DNA from: Zeimonas arvi
GTDB taxonomy: Bacteria > Pseudomonadota > Gammaproteobacteria > Burkholderiales > Burkholderiaceae_E
Direction of reading: 5' to 3'
Assembly: GCF_008039575.1 (NCBI RefSeq)
Contig: NZ_VDUY01000001.1
Span: 310,001 to 374,000, forward strand
Length of the DNA: 64,000 nucleotides
Position numbers and translations under genes: made by a program. Below are positions 29,958 through 39,039 of this stretch, in pieces (position 1 is the first letter of the stretch; each line of letters opens with the position of its first letter). Under the pieces are notes generated by a model. The model did not search any database and was not told the origin of the DNA. It worked only from the letters and a program-made list of their open reading frames with translations.

Positions 29958-30824
29958 ATGTTCGACTACCAAGGCGCCTTCGCGCGCAATATCGGCTGGC
30001 TGCGCGAAGACGAGCAGCAGGTCCTGCGCAGCAAGCGCGTGGCCATCGCCGGCATGGGCGGCGTAGGCGGCGTGCATCTTCTGACCCTGGCCCGGCTCGG
30101 CATCGGCCGGTTCAACATCGCCGATCTGGACAACTTCGAGCTGGCCAACTTCAACCGACAGGCGGGGGCATCCATGTCCACGCTCGGGCGCCCCAAGGTG
30201 GAGGTCATGGCGGAAGCAGCGCGGGAGATCAACCCCGAGCTGGAGCTGGGGATCTTCCGGGACGGCGTCAACGAGTCGAATCTCGACGCCTTTTTCGACG
30301 GCGTCGACGTCTACGTGGACGGGCTGGATTTCTTCTCCTTCGACATTCGCGAGCGCGTGTTCGCCTACTGCGCCGAAAAGGGCATTCCCGCAGTCACGGT
30401 GGCGCCGTTGGGCATGAGCGCAGCCCTGTTGAACTTCCTGCCGGGAGAAATGACTTTCGAGGAGTATTTTCAGGTCGCGGGCCGGCCCGACCTGGAGAAG
30501 GCAGTGCGCTTTCTGGTCGGCCTGGCGCCGGCATTGCAGCACCGGCACTACTTGGCCGACAAGACCCGGGTGAGCCTCGAAAGCGGCGCGGGGCCCTCCA
30601 CGGTGATGGCCTGCCAGCTCTGCGCCGGGGTCGCCGGCATCGAAGTGCTCAAGCTTCTGCTGGGCCGCGGAAAAGTCTGGGCCGCGCCGCACGGCATCCA
30701 GTACGACGGCTATCGCAACAAACTGGCCCACACCTGGCGGCCGGGCGGCAACCGGAATCCGCTCAATCGGCTGGCGATCGCGATTGCGATGCGGCAGCTG
30801 GGGCTCGGGCACCGCCGCGGGTGA
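29958..30824 (+). CDS. ThiF/E1-like adenylyltransferase
   Basis: E1-superfamily protein of 288 aa. The nucleotide-binding GMGGVGG is at about 32-38, followed by the family signature 'DLDNFELANFNRQ' (about 56-68) with the arginine finger, 'GRPKVEVMAE', and the acidic pair in 'VDVYVDGLDFF'. E1-like enzymes adenylate a C-terminal or free carboxylate using ATP. Only one CxxC (CQLC, about 218-221) is present, so the four-cysteine zinc site of MoeB/ThiF is incomplete. No ubiquitin-like or ThiS/MoaD partner is encoded nearby, which suggests a small-molecule or peptide carboxylate as substrate. Followed 7 bp later by the nitroreductase. Confidence 0.85.
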   Translation: MFDYQGAFARNIGWLREDEQQVLRSKRVAIAGMGGVGGVHLLTLARLGIGRFNIADLDNFELANFNRQAGASMSTLGRPKVEVMAEAAREINPELELGIFRDGVNESNLDAFFDGVDVYVDGLDFFSFDIRERVFAYCAEKGIPAVTVAPLGMSAALLNFLPGEMTFEEYFQVAGRPDLEKAVRFLVGLAPALQHRHYLADKTRVSLESGAGPSTVMACQLCAGVAGIEVLKLLLGRGKVWAAPHGIQYDGYRNKLAHTWRPGGNRNPLNRLAIAIAMRQLGLGHRRG

Positions 30825-30831
30825 AGGCACG

Positions 30832-31893
30832 ATGGGCCGACTGACCAACGAGCAACTCGAGTTCGTCCTGCAGAGCGCGATTCTTGCGCCTTCGGCCGAC
30901 AATCTACACCGTTTGCGGTTCAAGTGCGAGGGCGACGCACTGTCGATCCTGTCGAGCGAGCAGGGGCTGCCCCGCCAAGTTAGCTACCGTCTCGTCCTCG
31001 ACCTGCTTTCGCTCGGCGCGGTCGTGGAGAACATTGCGACCGCCGCAGGTCGCTTCGGATTTGGAGCAGCGGCGTCCTTGCTGCCCGAACCGTCCAGTCC
31101 GCGTTTGCTCACACGAATCCGTTTCGAACAACAGGATTCCGCCCGGAATTCCACGCCACTCTGGCCGGCAATCGCCCTGCGGCATACGAACCGCAGTCTG
31201 CGCTTCCGAGGTCCTGCCTTGTCCGGCGACGAGCGCGCGCGCCTGGATCGTGCGATAGAGTGCTTTCCAGACTGCAGCCTTGAATGGCTCGACCAGCCCC
31301 AGCGCCGACGCTCGGTCCTGGACCTGATACACCGCGCGGAGTCCGAACGATTCCGGAACCGCTTACTGCACCAGGAGATGTTCTCGTCGATCCGCTTCGA
31401 GGCGGGGTGGCGATCCAGCACCACCGAAGGTCTTCCCCCAGGAGCCCTCGGCATAGAGCCCCCGTTGCGGCCCTTCTTCAGGATGCTTCGGCACTGGCCA
31501 ATCCTCCGGGCGGCGAACGCCTTGGGCGCGCACCGCATGCTCGGCTTTCGCGCCGCCGCACTCCCGAGCCGGATAGCGCCGGATCTGGCCCTGCTCGCTG
31601 TCAAGTCGCTCGACAACGGGCCGCTCTTCGACGCCGGGAGAGTATTGCAGCGTACTTGGCTCGGCCTGACACAGATGGGACGCGTCGCGCAGCCACTGCC
31701 CGCCGCTGCCCTCTACGCCCTCCCAAGCGCTTCCCACGACGGAATTCCGCATCACCTGCAGTTGCACTTGGCCAACCGCTGGAAGCACGAGCTTCCGAAT
31801 GCTATTCCAGTGATGGCGCTACGAATCGGGCGGGCCAGGACGCCTCGCGTCGTCGCGGGGCGCCCTCCTGTCGACCACTTCCGCATCGACTGA
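30832..31893 (+). CDS. Acg-type nitroreductase-family flavoprotein
   Basis: Protein of 353 aa with nitroreductase-like halves. 'QSAILAPSADNLHRLRF' near residue 15 matches the FMN-binding 'APS..N.Qpw' entry of the fold, 'LRHTNRSLRFRGPAL' near 120 matches the Acg subgroup's RhTnR segment, and 'WLGLTQMGRVAQPL' near 285 resembles its C-terminal FMN-contact region. The ATG at 30832 has GAAGG 6 nt upstream and follows the E1-like stop by 7 bp, so the pair is coupled. In peptide-modifying systems flavoproteins of this fold act as dehydrogenases after an E1-like partner; here that is only an analogy. Confidence 0.75.
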   Translation: MGRLTNEQLEFVLQSAILAPSADNLHRLRFKCEGDALSILSSEQGLPRQVSYRLVLDLLSLGAVVENIATAAGRFGFGAAASLLPEPSSPRLLTRIRFEQQDSARNSTPLWPAIALRHTNRSLRFRGPALSGDERARLDRAIECFPDCSLEWLDQPQRRRSVLDLIHRAESERFRNRLLHQEMFSSIRFEAGWRSSTTEGLPPGALGIEPPLRPFFRMLRHWPILRAANALGAHRMLGFRAAALPSRIAPDLALLAVKSLDNGPLFDAGRVLQRTWLGLTQMGRVAQPLPAAALYALPSASHDGIPHHLQLHLANRWKHELPNAIPVMALRIGRARTPRVVAGRPPVDHFRID

Positions 31894-32002
31894 CGTCGTG
31901 CGTCGCGGCACGGCACTTCGCGCTGTCGAATTTCTTTACACTGAGATTCTTGGCCTTTCCGGCGGACAAAAAATTCTCTTTTAAAACAGAGCTTTGCTCA
32001 TC

Positions 32003-32018
32003 TGGCATGTCAATTGCT
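32003..32018 (+). promoter_or_regulatory. Sigma-54 (RpoN) promoter for the PEP-CTERM gene
   Basis: The bases TGGCATGTCAATTGCT match the sigma-54 consensus TGGCACGNNNNTTGCT at all but one fixed position, with the obligatory 10 nt between the GG and GC elements. Transcription would begin near 32029, giving a leader of about 40 nt before the ATG at 32071. In other bacteria PEP-CTERM genes are known to depend on RpoN with the PrsK/PrsR pair, which supports the call. The 177-bp gap (31894-32070) is also far more A/T-rich than its surroundings. Confidence 0.7.
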
Positions 32019-32070
32019 TATACCCGAGCGCTACATGGCATTGTGGCCTCATGAAAACAAGGAGTATCAG

Positions 32071-32883
32071 ATGAAGCTCAAAGCATTGGTTGCGGCCTTG
32101 GGGCTGAGCACGGTTGCCGTGGCAGCACAAGGGGCCGTGCTGCAGCAGTTCACGGTGGAGGAAAGCGCCATTTCTGGCACTCCTTCGAATCAGGTCACTG
32201 CGGATCAGATCACCATCCGTTACGAGGCCTCGATCGTCCAGGTGCTGGATGCCGGTACGGGAGTCACCTCCTTCACGGAAACGGGCTGGTTTGACGCCAC
32301 CGGGCTGGTTCTGGGAAATACTGCCCAGTCTAGTTACCTGAACTCCCCCGAAGCCAGCGGCTACGGGATGTATGGCCTCTTTTCGGTGAGCGGCACGATC
32401 AGTTTCGTCGGCACCACCGCGCTGGCCACGTTCACAAGCGGCAGCGTTGCCCTCTATGCAGACCCCACGCAGGACACTGTGCTCTCTGTGGTCGCAGGCG
32501 GCACGCCGAGTGTTAACGACGTTTCGGGCAATGACGGCATCCTTGCTTCGTCCAGCCAAGTGCTCGGGGGCTCGCAAGCCAACGTGCCTCTCGTTGGCAA
32601 CCAGGCAGCGTCCGGCGGATCGTATGTGATCAACTACGGTGATCTGCTGCTCTCCGCCCTCGGTGAGAGCTACTTCATCGATCCGATCAACTTCTACCTC
32701 AACGTCGTTGTGACTGGCGAGAACGAGAGTTTTACGCCCGTGCTCACCGCCGGCAACTACACCGGCCTTGCGCAAGGCGATGGCTCCGCTGGTTTCTACA
32801 GCGTGCCTGAACCTGCCAGCATGACCCTTCTGGGGCTTGGCCTTCTGGGCCTCGGCGCCACGGTGCGGCGCCGGCGCGGTTAA
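32071..32883 (+). CDS. PEP-CTERM sorting-domain protein
   Basis: Exported protein of 270 aa. Signal peptide MKLKALVAALGLSTVAVAAQG, then a Ser/Thr/Gly/Ala-rich beta-type region with few charges, and at the C-terminus VPEPASMTLLGLGLLGLG followed by ATVRRRRG. That is a textbook PEP-CTERM tripartite signal: VPEP, hydrophobic helix, Arg cluster. An exosortase would cleave it and pass it to the surface. No exosortase gene is in the window. AAGGAG stands 5 nt before the ATG, so translation should be strong. Composition is clearly less GC-rich than that of flanking genes. Function of the mature region is unknown. Confidence 0.93.
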   Translation: MKLKALVAALGLSTVAVAAQGAVLQQFTVEESAISGTPSNQVTADQITIRYEASIVQVLDAGTGVTSFTETGWFDATGLVLGNTAQSSYLNSPEASGYGMYGLFSVSGTISFVGTTALATFTSGSVALYADPTQDTVLSVVAGGTPSVNDVSGNDGILASSSQVLGGSQANVPLVGNQAASGGSYVINYGDLLLSALGESYFIDPINFYLNVVVTGENESFTPVLTAGNYTGLAQGDGSAGFYSVPEPASMTLLGLGLLGLGATVRRRRG

Positions 32884-32942
32884 GACGCGCTACGGCCGCC
32901 TGTCGGCGATCACGCAACGGCAGGCGGCTCGCCTGACGAAAG

Positions 32943-32968
32943 AAGCTCCCTCGGGAGCTTTTTTTGTT
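32943..32968 (+). terminator. Rho-independent terminator after the PEP-CTERM gene
   Basis: An 8-bp stem (AAGCTCCC at 32943-32950 with GGGAGCTT at 32953-32960) is followed by a T-run through 32965. On the minus strand the same hairpin is followed by a shorter TTCTTT, so it may also end the permease transcript arriving from the other side. Confidence 0.88.
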
Positions 32969-32998
32969 TCCAGGACCTACATTTCGGAATCTCAAACC

Positions 32999-34225
32999 TC
33001 AAACCCGTTTGCCCAATGCATAAACAATGGGTAATCGTGCCGCCCGGAACGAAGGTAGGCATCCCCCGATCACCGAGGAAGCGACACCCACTCCCGCCGC
33101 ACCGAGCAACGCTACAGGCGACAAGAGCACTCTCGCCGTGAATCCCGCCTCAGCATTCGGCGGCGGCGGCATCGGGATGCCTATCCAGGAGATCAGCATT
33201 CCGGCAACGATGGCTACGGCCACCCCGAGCAAGGCGCCCGCGAACCCAAGAGCGGCGGACTCGAGTGCGAGCAGCTTCACCACGGTGCGCGATTCCGCGC
33301 CGAGCGCGCGCATCGTGCCGAACTCGGCAGTGCGCTCGAACACCGTGATGTTGGTGCTCGTCAGTACGCTCATCGCGATGAGCACCAGGGCAATGAGCCG
33401 GAGGATCCCGAACTGGCGGGCATACAGCTCCCGAGTGCTTGCGTAGAAGTCGGACAGGATGTACCAGGGCTGCAGGTCGAGGCCCCGGAGCTGCGAGCGT
33501 CCGACCAGATCGGCCAGCACCGCGCCGGTATCGTCGGTTCGGCGCAGGTGGATCACGATTGTGTTGACGCCGGCTACCTGGACCAACTCCTGCGCGTCGG
33601 CGAGCGGAATCCTGATGGTGCGATCGTCGAATTCCTTCGAGAAGGTCCGGAAGACGCCCGCCACCTCGAGTTCCACCGCGTTCATCGACCCGTCGACCGT
33701 GGCGCTGGTCAGCGTGACGTAGTCGCCGCGGCGCACGCCCAGGTGTCGGGCAACTCCTTCGCCGAGCAGGGCGGCATGCGCTCCGCCTCGATCCAGGCCG
33801 ACACCGTCCAGCAGCGTCAAGTAGGTGCCGTCGACCGCTTCGGGCGTCGGCTCGACGCCTTCCACCTCGACCGGCAACTCGCGGTTCTCGACATTGATCA
33901 CGCCCGAAACCTGAAGCCTCCCGGCCACCGACTCGATGCGGGAATCGCCTCGCAATGCGCTGCGTATCGCCTCGGTTCGCTCGATGACGAACGCTTCCGG
34001 CCGGCCAGCTCCGCTCTCCCTGAATCCCGGCCGGGCGACCTGGAGGTGGCCGAGCTGCCCCCTGACAGTCGCCTCGCCGAGTTGGAAGAAGACGTCGCGG
34101 ATGAAGCCATCCGCCAGGGCAAGCCCGGCAACCCCGAACACGATGGCCGCCAGCGCGAAGGCGCTGTGCCGCACCTGGCGCATGAGGTTCCGCAAGGCGA
34201 TCCGTAGGAGTGCGTTGAAAGGCAT
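32999..34225 (-). CDS. ABC transporter permease, FtsX/MacB type (second permease)
   Basis: Inner-membrane permease of 408 aa: TM1 near the N-terminus (HSAFALAAIVFGVAGLALA), a large periplasmic domain (about 50-265), then three C-terminal membrane segments with the FtsX pattern 'ITVFERTAEFGTMRALGAESRTVV'. A proline-rich loop WIGIPMPPPP lies between TM2-3 and TM4 and is shared with the neighbouring permease. It starts 41 bp after that gene and is thus cotranscribed. It requires an ATPase, most likely the gene at 25330-26079. Confidence 0.9.
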   Translation of the reverse strand: MPFNALLRIALRNLMRQVRHSAFALAAIVFGVAGLALADGFIRDVFFQLGEATVRGQLGHLQVARPGFRESGAGRPEAFVIERTEAIRSALRGDSRIESVAGRLQVSGVINVENRELPVEVEGVEPTPEAVDGTYLTLLDGVGLDRGGAHAALLGEGVARHLGVRRGDYVTLTSATVDGSMNAVELEVAGVFRTFSKEFDDRTIRIPLADAQELVQVAGVNTIVIHLRRTDDTGAVLADLVGRSQLRGLDLQPWYILSDFYASTRELYARQFGILRLIALVLIAMSVLTSTNITVFERTAEFGTMRALGAESRTVVKLLALESAALGFAGALLGVAVAIVAGMLISWIGIPMPPPPNAEAGFTARVLLSPVALLGAAGVGVASSVIGGCLPSFRAARLPIVYALGKRV

Positions 34226-34266
34226 CTGGGCAGGTTTGCGGTAGCGGGGACCGACGGGGAAGGGAT

Positions 34267-35481
34267 TCAGCGATCGGCGCGCAATGCGTCGACGATATTC
34301 GCCCGCGACGCACGCAGCGCCGGCAACAGTGCCGCGATCACGCAGATCGCCACGATGGACAGGAATGCCAACGAAGCGGTAGCGAGCGAGAAGCTGACCC
34401 CCCCGACGAAACCGTGCGCGTTGCCGGGTGGCGGCGGCATCGGAATGCCGATCCAGGTCACCGCTCGGGCAATCGCCCCACCGACGACGACACCGACAAG
34501 GCCACCGACCACGCCCATCGCCAGTGCCTCGGCGACGAACTTTCCGGCGACGGTCGCGCGCCGCGCCCCCAGTGCCATCATGGTCCCGATCTCGCGCTGC
34601 TGCTCGAGCACGTTTCGCGCCATGGCGTTGGAGGCCGCGAGCAGCACGATCGCGAGGATCACCGTGCGCACGAAGCTCAACTGGCGGCTGAAAAGGTCGA
34701 CCGTCTTGTTGTAGAAGTCAGCGAGTTCGCTCCAGACCTTGACCTGCACGCCCTCGCCCGTCAGTACCTCGCGCAGGCGCAGCGCAGTCGCGGCAGCGGC
34801 GTCGGTATCGGAGAGCAGGATCATCAGCCTGGAGACTCCGCTGCTGCGAGTGAGTTGCTGCGCGGCTGCGATCGACAATCGCAGCGCCCGATCGTCATAG
34901 GCCTTCGTCGCGGTGTGAAACAAACCGACGACGACAGCTTCGATGGCATTGACGCCTCCACCGCGAACGTTCGTCAACAGCGTAATACGATCGCCGACGC
35001 TCGCGCCGATGCTGCGGGCGAGCCCCTCGCCAAGCAAAACTTCGTTCCCGCTTCCTGTTATCTGCGAACCGGAACTGAGCCTGACGGCCTTCGAGAGCGC
35101 CACCTCCTTGTCCGGCTCGACGCCCTCGCCGACAAATCCGACGGTACGTTCACCGAAGGACACCAGGCCGGCAAAGGACAGGCGTGCGGCCACGACCGCG
35201 CCCGGATCAGACGCGAGTTCCCGCTCCAACAAGCTCCTGGTGTCGCCACCGCGCGCCTCCGTGCCGATTCGCCCGTCGGCCTCCGCGGGTAGCACTTGAA
35301 TATGCGCGAAGTGCGCACGAATGATGTCCTCGCGGAAGACGAACATCGTCCGGTCTATGAAACCGTCGGCGAGGATCAGCGCAATCGTTCCCAAGGCCAC
35401 GGTCAGGCATACCATCAGCACACGCTGAGGCTCGCGCAGGAAGGCCAAGGCCATCCGGAGTCTCGTGAGGTATCGATCCAT
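34267..35481 (-). CDS. ABC transporter permease, FtsX/MacB type (first permease)
   Basis: Inner-membrane permease of 404 aa, paralogous to the next gene: TM1 'VLMVCLTVALGTIALILA', periplasmic domain about 45-260, then C-terminal segments with 'NVLEQQREIGTMMALGARRATV', the FtsX-family cytoplasmic loop, and the WIGIPMPPPP loop. Two different permeases plus one ATPase match the LolCDE layout. First gene of the reverse-strand exporter; its start lies 128 bp from the divergent glnS start, so the shared gap should hold both promoters. Confidence 0.9.
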   Translation of the reverse strand: MDRYLTRLRMALAFLREPQRVLMVCLTVALGTIALILADGFIDRTMFVFREDIIRAHFAHIQVLPAEADGRIGTEARGGDTRSLLERELASDPGAVVAARLSFAGLVSFGERTVGFVGEGVEPDKEVALSKAVRLSSGSQITGSGNEVLLGEGLARSIGASVGDRITLLTNVRGGGVNAIEAVVVGLFHTATKAYDDRALRLSIAAAQQLTRSSGVSRLMILLSDTDAAAATALRLREVLTGEGVQVKVWSELADFYNKTVDLFSRQLSFVRTVILAIVLLAASNAMARNVLEQQREIGTMMALGARRATVAGKFVAEALAMGVVGGLVGVVVGGAIARAVTWIGIPMPPPPGNAHGFVGGVSFSLATASLAFLSIVAICVIAALLPALRASRANIVDALRADR

Positions 35482-35609
35482 GACCTTCGTCGGTTGTCCG
35501 GTCGAAGGTTACTCCAGCCGGATTGCAAGAGGTGCACGCGCGCTCCCGATGCGGCATTTCGTACAATGCAAGGTTCGCGACCAAACCGATCCGCCCGCCG
35601 ACCTCCACG

Positions 35610-37387
<1,778 letters not shown>

Positions 37388-37391
<4 letters not shown>

Positions 37392-38038
37392 CGGCGCCCC
37401 AGCACCGCATCCCCCACGAACGGATTCCCCGCCCGCTCGTCTCCGAAGGTCGACATCGGCCCGTGCCCAGGAACGAAGGACACGTCGTTCCCCAGCGGCC
37501 AGAGCTTGGTGGTGATCGAGCGGATCAGCGTGGCATGGTCGCCGCGCGGAAAGTCGGTGCGGCCGATGGATCCCTGGAACAGCACGTCGCCCACGATGGC
37601 CAGCCGAGCGGCCTCGTGGAAGAAGACCACGTGGCCGGGCGTGTGGCCCGGGCAATGGAACACCTTCAGCGTCTGCGCGCCGAACTCGACGGTGTCGCCG
37701 TCCTCGAGCCAGCGATCCGGCGTGAACGCGTCGAGCCGGGCGAAGCCGAAGCGCTTGCCTTGCTCGGGCAACTGGTCGATCCAGAACGCGTCCTCGCGCT
37801 GCGGGCCTTCGAGCGGCACGCCGTGGCGCTTCGCGAACTCGGCCGACTGGCCGCAGTGGTCGATGTGGCCGTGGGTGAGGAACACCTTCTCGAGCGTGGC
37901 GCCGGTGCCCTTCAGCGCCTCGTCGATCCGGTCGAGGTCGCCGCCCGGGTCGAAGGCGGCGGCGCGATTCGTTTCCTCGCAGACCAGCAGCGAGCAGTTC
38001 TGCATGAAGGGGGTGACGGGGACGATCAGCAGTTTCAT
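37388..38038 (-). CDS. MBL-fold metallo-hydrolase (glyoxalase II-like)
   Basis: Metallo-beta-lactamase fold hydrolase of 216 aa. The metal-binding THGHIDHCG motif is near residue 56, with further ligands in 'HCPGHTPGH', 'IVGDVLF' and 'VPGHGPMSTF'. This compact form resembles YcbL-type thioester hydrolases that cleave hydroxyacylglutathione. Short length without the C-terminal helical domain separates it from classical GloB. Its ATG overlaps the DUF2237 stop, so the two are coupled. Confidence 0.9.
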
Positions 38039-38421
38039 CGGACGGGGCCGGTCTGGCCGGCGGCGAGCAGCAGGTCCTTCGGGATGATTTCCAGGGCCGC
38101 CTCGTGGGTGGCCTCGAGCACCACCGGCGGTGCCACGCCTGACCGGTGGGCCTCCAGCCAGCGCGCGGCGCACAGGCACCAGCGGTCACCCGGCTTCAGC
38201 CCGCGAAAACGCCATTCCGGGCGCGGCGTGGACAGGTCGTTGCCGCGCGACATCGAGAACGCCAGGAATTCGGCGGTGACCCGCGCGCAGACCACGTGCC
38301 GGCCGGCATCGTCGGGACCGGTCTCGCAGCAGCCGCTGCGGGTGAAGCCGGTCAGCGGGTCGTAGGAGCAGGCCAGCAGCGGGCCGCCGAGCACGTTTCG
38401 GGCCGTCGAGGGAGTGTCCAT
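38035..38421 (-). CDS. DUF2237 family protein
   Basis: Protein of 128 aa, matching the DUF2237 pattern along its whole length: 'NVLGGPLLACSYDPLTGFTR', 'GCCETGPDDAGRH', 'CARVTAEFLAFS', 'GNDLSTPRPEWRFRGLKPGD' and 'WCLCAARWLEA'. Several conserved cysteines (GCC, CLC) suggest redox or metal binding, but no biochemical role is known for the family. First gene of a pair with the MBL hydrolase, overlapping by 4 bp. Family call is firm, function unknown. Confidence 0.88.
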   Translation of the reverse strand: MDTPSTARNVLGGPLLACSYDPLTGFTRSGCCETGPDDAGRHVVCARVTAEFLAFSMSRGNDLSTPRPEWRFRGLKPGDRWCLCAARWLEAHRSGVAPPVVLEATHEAALEIIPKDLLLAAGQTGPVR

Positions 38422-38600
38422 GCGTGTCTGGGATTGTCGACGCAGCTCTTATACCATCGGCCTGCGGACACGATCCGAGTGACCGATTTCCTGTCGGATT
38501 TCTTGACGCCGGTCCGGCGGCGCCATCCCCGAGGTTTCGCAAACCATTGATGCGCATGACACCCAGTTCCCGGGCCCGAATGTTGCTTCGATGCCCGTCG

Positions 38601-38990
38601 ATGAAGATAAGAATTCATTCGATATGGCGGGTGGTGCCGGTCCCGGTCATCGTGGTGCGCCGGCTGCCCGGGCGCGTGGTCGGCATCAGCCTGGGACCGC
38701 TGGTGCTGGTGCGCCACGGCTATCACGACGACTGGCCCACGCTGGTCCACGAGCTCGAGCATTGCAAGCAGTTCTGGCGAGGCGGCGCGGTGATCCATCT
38801 GGTGCGCTACCTGGCCGATCCGAAATATCGGCTGCGTACCGAAATCGAGGCCTACCGCGCCGAACTCGCGGCCTGCCCGCCCGCGGAGCGCAAGGGCCGT
38901 CTGTATGATTCGGCCGACGCCCTGGCCTTCGGATACGGGCTGGGCGTCGACGCGAGGGCCTGCCGCAGGCTGCTGCGCGTTCCCGGCTGA
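38601..38990 (+). CDS. Small protein with HExxH motif, putative zinc peptidase-like
   Basis: A protein of about 129 aa. Residues near 50-54 read HELEH (in 'LVHELEHCKQFW'), an HExxH zinc-binding signature, followed by 'YLADPKYRLRTEIEAYR', whose glutamates could supply a third ligand as in minimal gluzincin-type peptidases. No signal peptide, though the first 30 residues are hydrophobic-basic. Starts upstream at 38549 or 38555 are possible. It lies 49 bp before an amidase gene. I do not recognise a named family with certainty; the peptidase activity is inferred from the motif alone. Confidence 0.65.
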   Translation: MKIRIHSIWRVVPVPVIVVRRLPGRVVGISLGPLVLVRHGYHDDWPTLVHELEHCKQFWRGGAVIHLVRYLADPKYRLRTEIEAYRAELAACPPAERKGRLYDSADALAFGYGLGVDARACRRLLRVPG

Positions 38991-39039
38991 CCCGGGCACG
39001 GCGGCCCCGCGTCGATCCCCATCGACCACGGACCGCTCC

